From contig NZ_PCPG01000007.1 in NCBI RefSeq assembly GCF_002979655.1, forward strand, positions 82,890 through 146,889: a DNA stretch of 64,000 nt, in the 5' to 3' direction. This DNA is from Microbacterium sp. MYb45 (GTDB lineage: Bacteria; Actinomycetota; Actinomycetes; Actinomycetales; Microbacteriaceae). The position numbers and the translations under genes are program-made. Positions 28,531 to 37,905 of the stretch are shown here, piece after piece (position 1 is the stretch's first letter; every line of letters begins with the position of its first letter). The notes below the pieces were generated by a model. That model ran no database searches, was not told the origin of the DNA, and saw only the letters and a program-made list of their open reading frames with translations.

Positions 28531-31038
28531 TCAATCGGTCGACTCGATCACCGGGATGGCGGTGGTGATGACGGGGACGGATGCCGACATCCGGGTGCCG
28601 TCGTCGCGGCGGGCGTCGGCGAACTGCCGCAGCGTCGGACGCCCGGGGATCAGCGGTCCCTGATCCGCCAGCGGCACGACGACCTCGTCCTCCACGGTCG
28701 CGAAATACGCGGTGTCCCGCACGCTGAAAGGCACCGGGGGGCCGCTGCGCACCTGCACGCGCAGCTCGTCCTTGGTGACCGAGACGTGCAGCGTGGATCC
28801 CTGCCACTGCAGCGGGAACGACAGCGACGGCCAGTCGGCCGGCAGGCGTGGATCGAAGCTCAGGTCGCCGGCATAGTCACGCATGCCGCCGAAACCGCAC
28901 ACCAGCGCCGTCCACACTCCACCGGCGGAGGCCACATGCACGCCGTCGGCCGCGTTGTGGTGCAGGTCGTGCAGGTCGACGAACAGCGACTGCTCGAAAT
29001 ACCTCTGCGCGAGATCCTGGTACCCGACCTCCGCGGCGAGGATCGACTGCACGACCGCCGAGAGCGTCGAGTCGCCCGTGGTCAGCGGATCGTAGTAATC
29101 GAAGTCGGCCTTCTTCTCCTCGGGCGAGAAGTGGTTCCCCTGCAGGAACAGCGCCAGCACGACATCCGCCTGCTTGAGCACCTGGAACCGGTAGATCACC
29201 AGCGGGTGGAAGTGCAGCAGCAGCGGTCGCTGCTCGGCGGGCGTGTTGGCGAGATCCCAGACCTCGCGCTCGAGGAACAGCGAGTCCTGCGGATGGATGC
29301 CGAGGCCCTCGCTGTAGGGGATGTACATCGCCTCCGCCGCGCGGTCCCACGCCTCGGCCTCGCCGACGCCGAGCCCCGTGCGATCGACGAGCTTCACATA
29401 GTCCTCGGGGTGGCTCTCCTTGATCTCGCGGACGATCTTCGCCGCGTAGCGGAGGTTGTAGCGCGCCATGACGTTCGTGTAGAGATTGTCGTTGACGACC
29501 GTGGTGTACTCGTCGGGCCCCGTGACGCCGTGGATGTGGAAGGTCTCGATCCCGTCGCCGGCATCCGCCTCCTCCACCAGCCGCGAGGCACGCCAGAAGC
29601 CGAGAGTCGCCCACAGCCGCGCGGTCTCGATCGCGATGTCGGCGCCCTCGCGCCGGAGGAACTCCTCGTCACCGGTCGCGCGCACGTACTTGCCGAGCGC
29701 GAAGCTGATGTCGGCGTTGATGTGGTACTGCGCGGTACCGGCCGCGTAGTACGCGGAGGCCTCCTCGCCGTTGATGGTGCGCCACGGGAAGAGCGCCCCC
29801 GCCTCGTTGAGCTGTGCGGCCCGGCGACGCGCAGCCGGGAGCATCTTCACCCGCGCCCGCAGTGCGTTGTATGCCCACCGCGGCGTCGTGTAGGTGAGGA
29901 AGGGGAGCACGTAGATCTCGGTGTCCCAGAAGTAGTGTCCGCTGTATCCCGACCCGGAGACGCCCTTCGCGGGGACGCCGGCGCCGTCTGCGCGGGCGGA
30001 GGCCTGAGCCAGCTGGAAAAGGCACCACCGGGTGGCCTGCTGCAGGTCGTCGCGGCCACCGATCTGCACGTCGCTGCGCTCCCAGAACGCATCGAGCCAG
30101 GCCCGCTGACGCTGGAAGACCGTCTCGACGCCCTCATCGGCCGCGCGGTCGAGCGAACGACGGCAGCGATCGACGAGCTCACGCGGCGGTACGCCCCGCG
30201 AGGTGTGGTAGCTGACGAGCTTCGTGACCGTGATGGGGACGCCGGCCTTCGCCTGCACGCGGAACACGTTCTTCGCGATGTCGGGCTCCACGAGCGTGCG
30301 GGCGTTGTACTCGTTCTCGGTCTCGACCACGTGGTCGGCCACGACGGCGACCGTCATCCCGGAGTCGGCGACCCGGTACGACAGCGCGGAGCGCAGCCCG
30401 TCCTGCCAGTGCTCGGCAGGCTCCAGCACGCGGTCGGCGATCTTCTCGGCCTTGCGAGGATCGAAGGCAGCGGCCTTCGTGCCGATCGGAGTGCCGGCGT
30501 ACACGCCCGCACCGTCCTGGCGGTTCAGCAGCTGGCAGCTGATGGTGACCGGGGCATCGGCGTTCTCGACGACGACCTCGAGCCGCAGCACGGCGAGGTG
30601 CCGCTCCTCGAAGCTCACGATGCGCTCGTCACGCATGCGCACACGCTTGCCCGACGGGGTCTCCCAGACCACGTGACGCTCCAGCACTCCGGTGCGCAGG
30701 TCGAGCGTGCGGCGGTACTCGCGCACGTCGGCGTCGTCGAGGGAGATGGGTTCGTCGTCGACGTAGACGCGCATGACCTTGGCATCGGGAGCGTTGACGA
30801 TCGTCTGCCCGACCTCGGCGAAACCGTAGGCCTGCTCAGCGTGCCGGATCGGCCAGGTCTCGTGCAGCCCGTTGATGAACGTGCCGTGCTCCTGTGCGCC
30901 GCGGCCCTCGATGTGGTTGCCGCGCAGGCCCAGGTAGCCGTTGCCGACCGAGAACAGCGTCTCGCCGACGCCCTCCTCCGAGTAGTGCGTGTCGATCAGT
31001 CGCCAGGGGTCGACGGGGAAGCGGTCGCGGTCGATCAT
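28531..31038 (-). CDS. Glycoside hydrolase family 65 phosphorylase (maltose/trehalose/kojibiose type)
   Basis: The 835-residue enzyme has the GH65 arrangement: N-terminal beta-sandwich (FSVGNGYLGLRGNH), then an (alpha/alpha)6 barrel with GHYFWDTEIYVLPF and the catalytic Glu in VTGPDEYTTVVNDNLYTN, and the C-terminal Gly/Asp-rich region AADGVHVASAGGVW. GH65 enzymes phosphorolyse alpha-glucosides such as maltose or trehalose, releasing beta-glucose 1-phosphate. The overlapping upstream gene is a beta-phosphoglucomutase-like HAD protein that would convert that product to glucose 6-phosphate, strongly supporting phosphorylase rather than hydrolase activity. The exact disaccharide cannot be assigned by eye. 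Confidence 0.92.
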   Translation of the reverse strand: MIDRDRFPVDPWRLIDTHYSEEGVGETLFSVGNGYLGLRGNHIEGRGAQEHGTFINGLHETWPIRHAEQAYGFAEVGQTIVNAPDAKVMRVYVDDEPISLDDADVREYRRTLDLRTGVLERHVVWETPSGKRVRMRDERIVSFEERHLAVLRLEVVVENADAPVTISCQLLNRQDGAGVYAGTPIGTKAAAFDPRKAEKIADRVLEPAEHWQDGLRSALSYRVADSGMTVAVVADHVVETENEYNARTLVEPDIAKNVFRVQAKAGVPITVTKLVSYHTSRGVPPRELVDRCRRSLDRAADEGVETVFQRQRAWLDAFWERSDVQIGGRDDLQQATRWCLFQLAQASARADGAGVPAKGVSGSGYSGHYFWDTEIYVLPFLTYTTPRWAYNALRARVKMLPAARRRAAQLNEAGALFPWRTINGEEASAYYAAGTAQYHINADISFALGKYVRATGDEEFLRREGADIAIETARLWATLGFWRASRLVEEADAGDGIETFHIHGVTGPDEYTTVVNDNLYTNVMARYNLRYAAKIVREIKESHPEDYVKLVDRTGLGVGEAEAWDRAAEAMYIPYSEGLGIHPQDSLFLEREVWDLANTPAEQRPLLLHFHPLVIYRFQVLKQADVVLALFLQGNHFSPEEKKADFDYYDPLTTGDSTLSAVVQSILAAEVGYQDLAQRYFEQSLFVDLHDLHHNAADGVHVASAGGVWTALVCGFGGMRDYAGDLSFDPRLPADWPSLSFPLQWQGSTLHVSVTKDELRVQVRSGPPVPFSVRDTAYFATVEDEVVVPLADQGPLIPGRPTLRQFADARRDDGTRMSASVPVITTAIPVIESTD

Positions 31039-31793
31039 GCGGTCTCCGGGATGTCGGTGCGGGTATCGGGGACGAACACGGCCAGGTCGTCGACGACGAC
31101 GGTGGCGCCGGCGGCACGGAGCGCCTCGGCACCGGCACCGCGGTCGACGCCGATCACGCTCGCATAGCCGGCGGCAGCGGCGGAAGCGGCCCCGGAGGTG
31201 GCATCCTCCACGGCGACCGAGCGGGCCGGGTCGACACCGAGCGCCACCGCGCCCGCGGCGAACATGTCGGCGGCGGGCTTCGACGCGAGACCGTCGCGCT
31301 CGGCCACGACCCCGTCCACGACGATCCGGAAGAAGGAGCGGATGCCGGCGGCGGCCAGCACCTCCTCGGCGTTCTTGGAGCTCGACACCACGCCGAGCGG
31401 GATGCCGGCGGCATGCAGAGCCTCGACGACCGCGAGTGAGCCCGGGTACGGCGCGATGCCCTGCCCGCGCAGCGACTGCGCGAAGGCGGCGTTCTTGCGG
31501 TTGCCGATCCCGCAGATGGTCTCGGCCGAGGGGTCGTCATCGACCTCGCCCCAGGGCACCTCGACGTTGCGACTGCGCAGCAGACTCGCCACTCCGTCGT
31601 AGCGCTTCTTGCCGTCGACGTAGTCGTAGTAGTCGGCATCGGTGTACGGCGACGTGATGCCCCAGCGGGCGAACACGTCGTCGAACACGACCTTCCAGGC
31701 GCGCATGTGCACCTCGGCGGTCGGAGTGAGCACGCCGTCGAGGTCGAACAGTACGCCGTCGGCGTGGAACAGGTCGGGCAGTGCTTCTGGCAC
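31035..31793 (-). CDS. Beta-phosphoglucomutase-like HAD phosphatase/mutase
   Basis: A 252-residue HAD protein with motif I FDLDGVLTPTAEVH, a helical cap (YVDGKKRYDGVASLL, the RYDG substrate-loop of beta-PGM proteins), motif II VVSSSKNA, Lys in LASKPAADMF, and motif IV VEDATSGAASA. The family interconverts beta-glucose 1- and 6-phosphate. GTG 31793 is chosen for its GGAGG ribosome-binding site; it overlaps the GH65 gene by 4 nt (ATGA), forming a two-gene disaccharide-phosphorylase module. Confidence 0.9.
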   Translation of the reverse strand: MPEALPDLFHADGVLFDLDGVLTPTAEVHMRAWKVVFDDVFARWGITSPYTDADYYDYVDGKKRYDGVASLLRSRNVEVPWGEVDDDPSAETICGIGNRKNAAFAQSLRGQGIAPYPGSLAVVEALHAAGIPLGVVSSSKNAEEVLAAAGIRSFFRIVVDGVVAERDGLASKPAADMFAAGAVALGVDPARSVAVEDATSGAASAAAAGYASVIGVDRGAGAEALRAAGATVVVDDLAVFVPDTRTDIPETA

Positions 31794-31893
31794 AGAGCCT
31801 CCAGGAGAAGGGCGATCGTCGGGCCGGCACCTCTCCGTGCCACTGTGCAAGCGTAATGCGGTGGCGCTTCAGGAGGTAACCCCGGCGGACGGA

Positions 31894-33114
31894 TCAGAGC
31901 AGTTCGGCCGTCTGCCGGGCGATCTGCAGTTCCTCATCCGTCGGCACCACGAGGACCGTCACCGGTGAGGTGTTCGTGGAGATGCGCCGGATGCCGCGTT
32001 CCCTCGCCTCGTTGCGGGCGGCATCCATCTCCACACCCGCGAATCCGAGGGTCGCCATCGCGGCCGCCCGCACCGGCGCCGCGTTCTCGCCGACGCCGGC
32101 GGTGAAGGAGATGACGTCCACTCCCCCGAGCTGCGCGATGTACGCGCCGGCATAGGCGCGCAGGCGGTGCACGTACACGTCGAAGGCGAGCATCGCGGCG
32201 TCGTCCCCCGCCTCCACCCCGGCGAGGATGTCGCGCATGTCGCTCCGACCGGCGAGGCCGGCCAGCCCGCTGCGGGTGTTGAGCAGCGAGTCGAGGTCGT
32301 CGATCGAGAGGCCGGCACGACGCGACAGGTGCACGAGCGCGGCGGGGTCGATGTCGCCGGAGCGGGTGCCCATGACCAGGCCCTCGAGCGGGGTGAGCCC
32401 CATCGAGGTCTCGACCGAGCGACCGCCGTCGATCGCCGTCACCGACGCCCCGTTTCCGAGGTGGAACACGAGCTGTCGGAGACTGCCGAGGTCGCGGCCG
32501 AGGAACGCCGCCGCGGCCTCGCTCACATACTGGTGGCTCGTGCCGTGGAAGCCGTAGCGGCGCACCCGGTGCTCCGCGGCGAGCGCGGCGTCGATCGCGT
32601 AGGTGTACGCGGCGGGCGGGAGCGTCTGGTGGAACGCCGTGTCGAAGACGGCGACGTGCGGAACCTGATCGAACACGGCGCGGGCGGCGCGGATGCCGGC
32701 CAGGTTCGCGGGGTTGTGCAGCGGCGCGAGCACAGCGAGCTCATCGATCTGCCGCTCCACATCGGCGTCGATCAGCGTCGGGGCGTAGAAGCGGGCGCCC
32801 CCGTGGACCACGCGGTGCCCCACGGCGACCGGGCGGTGTTCCTCGAGAGACGGGCCGTGCGCGGCGAACTGCGCGCGCATGATCTCGAAGGCGGCGGCAT
32901 GATCGGCGATCGGGCGCTCGTCGCGATACGTCGCGTCCAGCATCGTCGGCATGGCCGTGCCGTCGGACTCGGGACGCACGGTGTGCGCGACCGGGCTGGC
33001 GTCCTGGCCGATGCGCTCGATGAGCCCGCTCGCCAGCAGGTTCTCCTGCTCGATGTCGATCAGGCTGTACTTCAGCGACGACGAACCGCTGTTGATCACC
33101 AGGATCGCGCTCAT
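31894..33114 (-). CDS. ackA: Acetate kinase
   Basis: The 406-residue ASKHA-fold kinase interconverts acetyl phosphate + ADP and acetate + ATP. Signatures are VINSGSSSLKYSL at the N-terminus, GHRVVHGG, the DTAFHQT stretch, RRYGFHGTSHQYV and the STSMGLTPLEGLVMGTRSGDIDP-type region (read as ETSMGLTPLEG and MGTRSGDIDP). The start overlaps the pta stop (ATGA), the normal pta-ackA coupling in this group. Confidence 0.97.
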   Translation of the reverse strand: MSAILVINSGSSSLKYSLIDIEQENLLASGLIERIGQDASPVAHTVRPESDGTAMPTMLDATYRDERPIADHAAAFEIMRAQFAAHGPSLEEHRPVAVGHRVVHGGARFYAPTLIDADVERQIDELAVLAPLHNPANLAGIRAARAVFDQVPHVAVFDTAFHQTLPPAAYTYAIDAALAAEHRVRRYGFHGTSHQYVSEAAAAFLGRDLGSLRQLVFHLGNGASVTAIDGGRSVETSMGLTPLEGLVMGTRSGDIDPAALVHLSRRAGLSIDDLDSLLNTRSGLAGLAGRSDMRDILAGVEAGDDAAMLAFDVYVHRLRAYAGAYIAQLGGVDVISFTAGVGENAAPVRAAAMATLGFAGVEMDAARNEARERGIRRISTNTSPVTVLVVPTDEELQIARQTAELL

Positions 33115-35228
33115 GCGTGCTCTCCCTGCGCCTGGATCGCGGTGATCGCGACGGTGTTGACGATGTCGTCGACCAGGGCGCCGCGGGAGAGGTCGTTGAT
33201 GGGCTTGTTGAGCCCCTGCAGCACCGGTCCGATGGCGACGGCGCCCGCCGATCGCTGCACGGCCTTGTAGGTGTTGTTGCCGGTGTTGAGGTCGGGGAAC
33301 ACGAACACCGTCGCCCGTCCGGCCACGGCGGAGCCGGGGAGCTTGGCCTTGGCGACCGCCGCATCCGCCGCCGCGTCGTACTGGATGGGGCCCTCCACCG
33401 GCAGCCCCGGTGCCCGCTCGCGCACGAGGGCGGTCGCCGCGCGCACCTTGTCGACGTCGGCGCCGGTGCCGGATTCTCCGGTCGAGTACGACAGCATCGC
33501 GACGCGCGGATCGATCCCGAACTGGCGCGCCGTGGTCGCGGAGGAGATCGCGATGTCGGCGAGCTGCTCGCTCGTCGGATCGGGGATCACGGCGCAGTCT
33601 CCGTACACGAGCACACGGTCGGCGAGCGCCATCAGGAAGACACTCGAGACGACGTTCACCCCCGGCTTCGTCTTGATGATCTCGAACGACGGGCGGATGG
33701 TGTGCGCGGTCGTGTGCGCGGCGCCGGAGACCATCCCGTCGGCGAGGCCGAGATGCACCATCATCGTGCCGAAGTAGGACACGTCGGTCACGGTGTCGGC
33801 CGCCTGGGCGAGCGTGATGCCCTTATGGGCGCGGAGGCGCGCGTACTCGGCGGCGAAGCGCTCCACCAGCTCGGGGTCGGTCGGGCTGAGCACCTGGGCC
33901 GCCGCGATGTCGACACCGAGCTCGACGGCCCGCGCCCGCACCGAGGCCTCGTCCCCCAGGATCGTCAGGTCGGCGACCTCCCTGGCCAGCAGCGTGGCGG
34001 CGGCGCGGAGGATGCGGTCGTCTCCCCCTTCGGGCAGCACGATGCGGCGACGGTCGGACCGGGCACGCTCGATGAGCCCGTACTGGAACATCAGCGGCGT
34101 CACGACGCGCGACTCCGCGAGCCCGAGCTTCTCCGTGAGCTCGGCGATGTCGACATGCGCCTGGAACAGGCCGAGCGCACGGTCGTACCGGCTGCGGGAA
34201 TCGGCCGAGATCCGGCCACGGGCGCCCATCACCCGTACCGCGGTGTCGTACGTGCCGAGGTCGGTGGTGATGATCGGAACCGTCGAGGCGAATCCGTCGA
34301 GCAGCTGGAGGATCGGCTCCGGCAACGGGAACGGGCCGTTCAGGATGATGCCGGCGATGCGCGGGAACGTGCCGGAAGAATCGGCCAGCAGCGCAGCGAG
34401 GAGCACCTCGGTGCGGTCGGCGGGGATCACCACGACCGCCTCTTCGGTGAGCCGCGGCAGCACGTTGACCATCGACATCCCGGCGACCACGATCGTCAGC
34501 GCCTCCGCCGCCAACCGGTCGTCGTCGCCCTTGAGGAGCTTCCCGTCGACGGCTGCGAGGATGCCGCTGATCGACGGGGCGACCAGCGCACGGTCCTCGG
34601 GGATCGCCCACACCGGCGTGCGCTCGTCGTGGAGGACCGCACGCACGGCATCGATCACGGCGTCGAGCGCGTCGGGGTCTGCCCGGTTCACGGCGACCGC
34701 GAAGAGTTCGGCCCGTTCGGCGGCGAGCTCGGACAGCGCCAGCTCTGCGATCTGTCCGACGGCAGCGGCTGCGCGAGCGGTCGTCGTGCCCAGCTGCTCC
34801 GCCTGGCGCTGCTGATCACGACCGCTGAGGACGAGCATGACCGGCGCCCCCAGGTTGGCGGCCACACGCGCGTTGAAGCCGAGCTCTGCAGGGCTGGCGA
34901 CATCCGTGTAGTCGCTGCCGATGATCACGACGGAGTCGCACTGCGCCTCGACCGCCTTGAACCGCGCGACGATCGTCGACAGCGCCACTTCCGGGTCGCT
35001 GCGCACGTCGTCGTAGGTGACGCCGATGCAGTCCTCGTAGTCGAGCTGCACGCCGTCGTGCGCCAGCATCAGCTCGAGGATGTCGTCGCGTTCGGTGACG
35101 GATCGCGCGATCGGACGGAACACCCCCACCCGCGGCGACACGCGCATCAAGGCGTCGAGCGCCCCGAGGGCGATCGTCGACTTTCCGGTATGGCCTTCGG
35201 CCGAGGTGATGTAGATGCTCTGCGCCAC
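33111..35228 (-). CDS. pta: Phosphate acetyltransferase (long form)
   Basis: The 705-residue long-type Pta converts acetyl-CoA and acetyl phosphate. It has an N-terminal P-loop (BioD-like) domain with TSAEGHTGKST, a central DRTGG domain, and the C-terminal catalytic PTA_PTB domain from about residue 385 (RIVLPEGGDDRILRAA, GTMMVHLGLADGMVSGA, SYSTGESGTGAD, PDLNTGNNTYKAVQR). Pta-AckA handles overflow acetate and acetyl phosphate; acs at 9063-11030 provides scavenging. Confidence 0.97.
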   Translation of the reverse strand: MAQSIYITSAEGHTGKSTIALGALDALMRVSPRVGVFRPIARSVTERDDILELMLAHDGVQLDYEDCIGVTYDDVRSDPEVALSTIVARFKAVEAQCDSVVIIGSDYTDVASPAELGFNARVAANLGAPVMLVLSGRDQQRQAEQLGTTTARAAAAVGQIAELALSELAAERAELFAVAVNRADPDALDAVIDAVRAVLHDERTPVWAIPEDRALVAPSISGILAAVDGKLLKGDDDRLAAEALTIVVAGMSMVNVLPRLTEEAVVVIPADRTEVLLAALLADSSGTFPRIAGIILNGPFPLPEPILQLLDGFASTVPIITTDLGTYDTAVRVMGARGRISADSRSRYDRALGLFQAHVDIAELTEKLGLAESRVVTPLMFQYGLIERARSDRRRIVLPEGGDDRILRAAATLLAREVADLTILGDEASVRARAVELGVDIAAAQVLSPTDPELVERFAAEYARLRAHKGITLAQAADTVTDVSYFGTMMVHLGLADGMVSGAAHTTAHTIRPSFEIIKTKPGVNVVSSVFLMALADRVLVYGDCAVIPDPTSEQLADIAISSATTARQFGIDPRVAMLSYSTGESGTGADVDKVRAATALVRERAPGLPVEGPIQYDAAADAAVAKAKLPGSAVAGRATVFVFPDLNTGNNTYKAVQRSAGAVAIGPVLQGLNKPINDLSRGALVDDIVNTVAITAIQAQGEHA

Positions 35229-35293
35229 GGCTTCAGCTTAGGCGCGGCATCCGTGAACCCATCGGGCATCCCACCGGAACTATTGCGCCGGCG

Positions 35294-35992
35294 TCACTCG
35301 CACGGGCCCGACAGCGCGTCGACGACCGCCGTGGCATCCGCCTGGAACCGCGAGTAGTAGTCGCGGTCCATGTTGATCTGCACCCGATGGATCGCGTGCG
35401 AAGGCGTCATGCTCTGCCAGTCGGGAAGCCGTCCGAGACGGTCGAAGAACAGGGTCGCGGCGGTCGCCGGGTCCATCCGCTGCTCGGCACTCCCCCACCA
35501 GTCCTGCTGCTGGAACAGCCCGATGCTCGTGGTGCGCGAGCCGTCGGGGTTGGTGAACCCGCTCGTCTCCCAGTCGCCGTAGTCGATGTTGCGCAGGCTG
35601 CTCTCGCCCATCGCGGTCATCACCCCGAGGATCTGTCCCTCTCGCGGGAAGCCCAGCCCGGCCGCCGTGCGCACGATGGTCGCCGCATTCTCGAGCTGCT
35701 CTCCGCTCCACCCCTCGATGCCCGCCTCCGGGAACGTCTGCGGCTCGTCGATGCAGATCGGCGCCGGGTCGTGCGCGAGCCCGAGCGGGATGAGGGCCAG
35801 CAGCCCGCCGAGCACCAGGACGGCCGTGGTCGACACGAGCACCCGCTGCAGGATCTTCCGGCGGCGGAGCCGGATCGCCGCCTGCCGTCGCGTGCCGGGT
35901 TTGCGCCGCCGCGCCGTGCTCTTCCGCTTCGATCTCGGCTTCGTCGTCGCCCGCCTGCGCTTCGCCGGCGACGCCGCGCGTCGAGGACTCAT
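35294..35992 (-). CDS. Membrane-anchored extracellular lysozyme-like protein
   Basis: A 232-residue type II membrane protein. The first ~50 residues are extremely basic (KRRRATTKPRSKRKS...), then one transmembrane helix (VLVSTTAVLVLGGLLALIPLGLA), then an extracellular domain of about 150 residues with AMGESSLRNIDYGD, TTSIGLFQQQDWWG, and MDPATAATLFFDRL, a pattern like lytic-transglycosylase/lysozyme folds (catalytic Glu in the GESS segment). Two Cys (ICIDE and GPCE) may form a disulfide. It overlaps the rhomboid protease stop by 4 nt. Enzymatic activity on peptidoglycan is an inference. Confidence 0.75.
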   Translation of the reverse strand: MSPRRAASPAKRRRATTKPRSKRKSTARRRKPGTRRQAAIRLRRRKILQRVLVSTTAVLVLGGLLALIPLGLAHDPAPICIDEPQTFPEAGIEGWSGEQLENAATIVRTAAGLGFPREGQILGVMTAMGESSLRNIDYGDWETSGFTNPDGSRTTSIGLFQQQDWWGSAEQRMDPATAATLFFDRLGRLPDWQSMTPSHAIHRVQINMDRDYYSRFQADATAVVDALSGPCE

Positions 35993-36600
35993 GCCGCGAG
36001 CGCTCCGCGCTCTGTTCGCGGGCGACGGCCGACGAGGGCGGCGAGCCCGCCACCGATCGCGCCGAAGAGGTGACCCTGCCAGGAGATCCCCTCGGCGACG
36101 CCGAACACCCCGGCCAGCATCGTGGCACCGTACAGGGCGAGCACGATCAACGCGATGACGGCGTAGAGGATCCGGTGGGCGACCCGGCCCGGCGCGAACA
36201 CCCGCATCACGACGTAGCCGAAGTAGCCGAACACGAGTCCGGAGGCGCCGACCGTCAGGGTTCCCGGGGCGTTGAACACCCAGGTTCCGATGCCGCCGAC
36301 GATCGCGACGATGGCCGTGACCGTCCAGAACCGGCGGGTGCCCTCCACCGCGACGAGGCAGCCGAGCACGAGGAACGGCACCGAGTTCGCGATGAGGTGC
36401 TGCCAATTCGCGTGCAGGAGCGGGCCGAGCAGGATTCCGCCGAGACCCGAGACGTCCCAGGACCGCAACCCGAAGCCGGTGAAAGATCCCGGCAGGATCG
36501 CATCGGCGAACTGCACGACCCACATCGCGACGAGCAGGAGCACCGGCGAGGCGAATCGGCCGAGCGGATGCTGCACCTTCGGTGGTGGGGAGACGGTCAC
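35989..36600 (-). CDS. Rhomboid-family intramembrane serine protease
   Basis: A 203-residue membrane protein with six or seven hydrophobic segments. The rhomboid features are LLHANWQHLIANSVPFLVLG, the nucleophile Ser in VGASGLVFGYFGY, and the late His in WQGHLFGAIGGGLAAL. I set the start at GTG 36600 because longer frames run toward the SRP RNA gene; no ribosome-binding site precedes it, so a leaderless start is possible. It overlaps the downstream single-pass membrane protein (ATGA), a potential substrate. Confidence 0.88.
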   Translation of the reverse strand: MTVSPPPKVQHPLGRFASPVLLLVAMWVVQFADAILPGSFTGFGLRSWDVSGLGGILLGPLLHANWQHLIANSVPFLVLGCLVAVEGTRRFWTVTAIVAIVGGIGTWVFNAPGTLTVGASGLVFGYFGYVVMRVFAPGRVAHRILYAVIALIVLALYGATMLAGVFGVAEGISWQGHLFGAIGGGLAALVGRRPRTERGALAA

Positions 36601-36668
36601 CGGATGATTGTCGCAGGTGCAGCCAGGAGACGACTGAGCATCCGGCGGATCACCCGCAGAAAAAGAAA

Positions 36669-36760
36669 GTGACCCTCCGCGCACCCAGCAGAGCCCGGTT
36701 ACCCTTGCTGCGTTTCCGCCCTGGGGGAATTGGCCTGGATGCCGCCACGCGGAGAGCCGT
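36669..36760 (-). ncRNA. ffs: Signal recognition particle RNA (4.5S, small bacterial type)
   Basis: On the minus strand the stretch AGGGCGGAAACGCAGCAAGG followed by GTAACC is the conserved apical domain IV of actinobacterial small SRP RNA, which binds Ffh. The ends pair (CTCTCCGCG at 36748-36756 with CGCGGAGGG at 36673-36681), giving a long hairpin of about 90 nt, and a T-rich run TTTCTTTTTC follows on the minus strand (36656-36668) as terminator. Ends are approximate. It is convergently oriented to nothing and transcribed toward the rhomboid gene. Confidence 0.88.
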
Positions 36761-36904
36761 CAACCATCCTAACCCGATGCGCCGGGTGGTTCGAACCGTC
36801 ACCGCGGATGGCGGCGAGCTCAGGGGAACCTGCCAGAGCGTTACCCCCTCCACAGGGTTACGATCGAGTAACGCGCACCGCAGCGCCGATGTGAGAGGGA
36901 ACGC

Positions 36905-37894
36905 ATGCCCGAGAACGCCCCCCTGGCCCCGGTGACGATCGACGCCGAGCGGTTCGCCGCGCAGACCTCCGCGATCCTCGGCTCCATCGGCCAGGTCATC
37001 GACGGCAAGCCCGATGCCGTGCGCAGCGCGCTCGTCTGCCTCCTCGCCGAGGGGCACCTGCTCATCGAAGATGTACCCGGCGTCGGCAAGACGATGCTCG
37101 CGCGGGCACTGGCCGCGAGCGTGGACGCGACGGTGCGCCGCATCCAGTTCACCCCCGACCTGCTTCCCGGCGATGTCACCGGCGTCTCGGTCTACAACCC
37201 GGTCGATCGGGAGTTCGAGTTCAAGCGCGGCGCGGTGTTCGCCCACATCGTGATCGCCGACGAGATCAACCGCTCCTCCCCGAAGACGCAGTCCGCGCTG
37301 CTCGAGGCGATGGAGGAGGGACAGGTCACGGTCGACGGAGCCACGCACATGCTGCCGAAGCCGTTCCTGGTCGTGGCGACCCAGAATCCGCTCGAGATGG
37401 AGGGCACCTATGCCCTGCCCGAAGCGCAGCGCGACCGCTTCATGATGCGCATCTCGATGGGATACCCGGATGCCGCAGCCGAAACCCTCATGCTCCGTCA
37501 GCGCGATGTGGTGAGCCCGCTCGCCGCGGTGACGCCCGTCGCCGATGCGGCATCCATCTCGGAGCTCATCGCGTGGGCGCGCTCCGTCCACGTGGCACCG
37601 GCACTGGAGGAGTACACGGTCGCCCTCGCGCAGTCGACCCGCTCCGACCCGAACCTCCACCTCGGGGCGAGCCCGCGCGCCACCCTGCAGCTGATCAGGG
37701 CGGCGAAGGTGTGGGCCGCCCTCGACGGACGCGACTACGTCATCCCCGACGACATCACCGCGCTGCTGATCCCCGTGCTGGCGCACCGGCTGCTTCCCGC
37801 ACGCGGCGCCCACCGTGCCGGCGCACAGCCCGTCGAAGCCGCACTCACCCAGATCGTCGAGCGGGTGCGCGTGCCCGTCGCGACCCGCTCCTGA
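36905..37894 (+). CDS. MoxR-family AAA+ ATPase
   Basis: The 329-residue MoxR ATPase carries Walker A GVGKT in EDVPGVGKTMLARAL, GDVTGVSVYN, Walker B IVIADEINRSSPKTQSALLEAMEEG, and sensor FLVVATQNPLEMEGTYALPEAQRDRF. MoxR proteins act as chaperones that activate partners encoded next door. It starts an operon with a DUF58 protein and a transglutaminase-domain protein, the standard actinobacterial MoxR-DUF58-TgpA triad. Confidence 0.95.
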   Translation: MPENAPLAPVTIDAERFAAQTSAILGSIGQVIDGKPDAVRSALVCLLAEGHLLIEDVPGVGKTMLARALAASVDATVRRIQFTPDLLPGDVTGVSVYNPVDREFEFKRGAVFAHIVIADEINRSSPKTQSALLEAMEEGQVTVDGATHMLPKPFLVVATQNPLEMEGTYALPEAQRDRFMMRISMGYPDAAAETLMLRQRDVVSPLAAVTPVADAASISELIAWARSVHVAPALEEYTVALAQSTRSDPNLHLGASPRATLQLIRAAKVWAALDGRDYVIPDDITALLIPVLAHRLLPARGAHRAGAQPVEAALTQIVERVRVPVATRS

Positions 37895-37905
37895 CCGAGA
37901 CCCTC

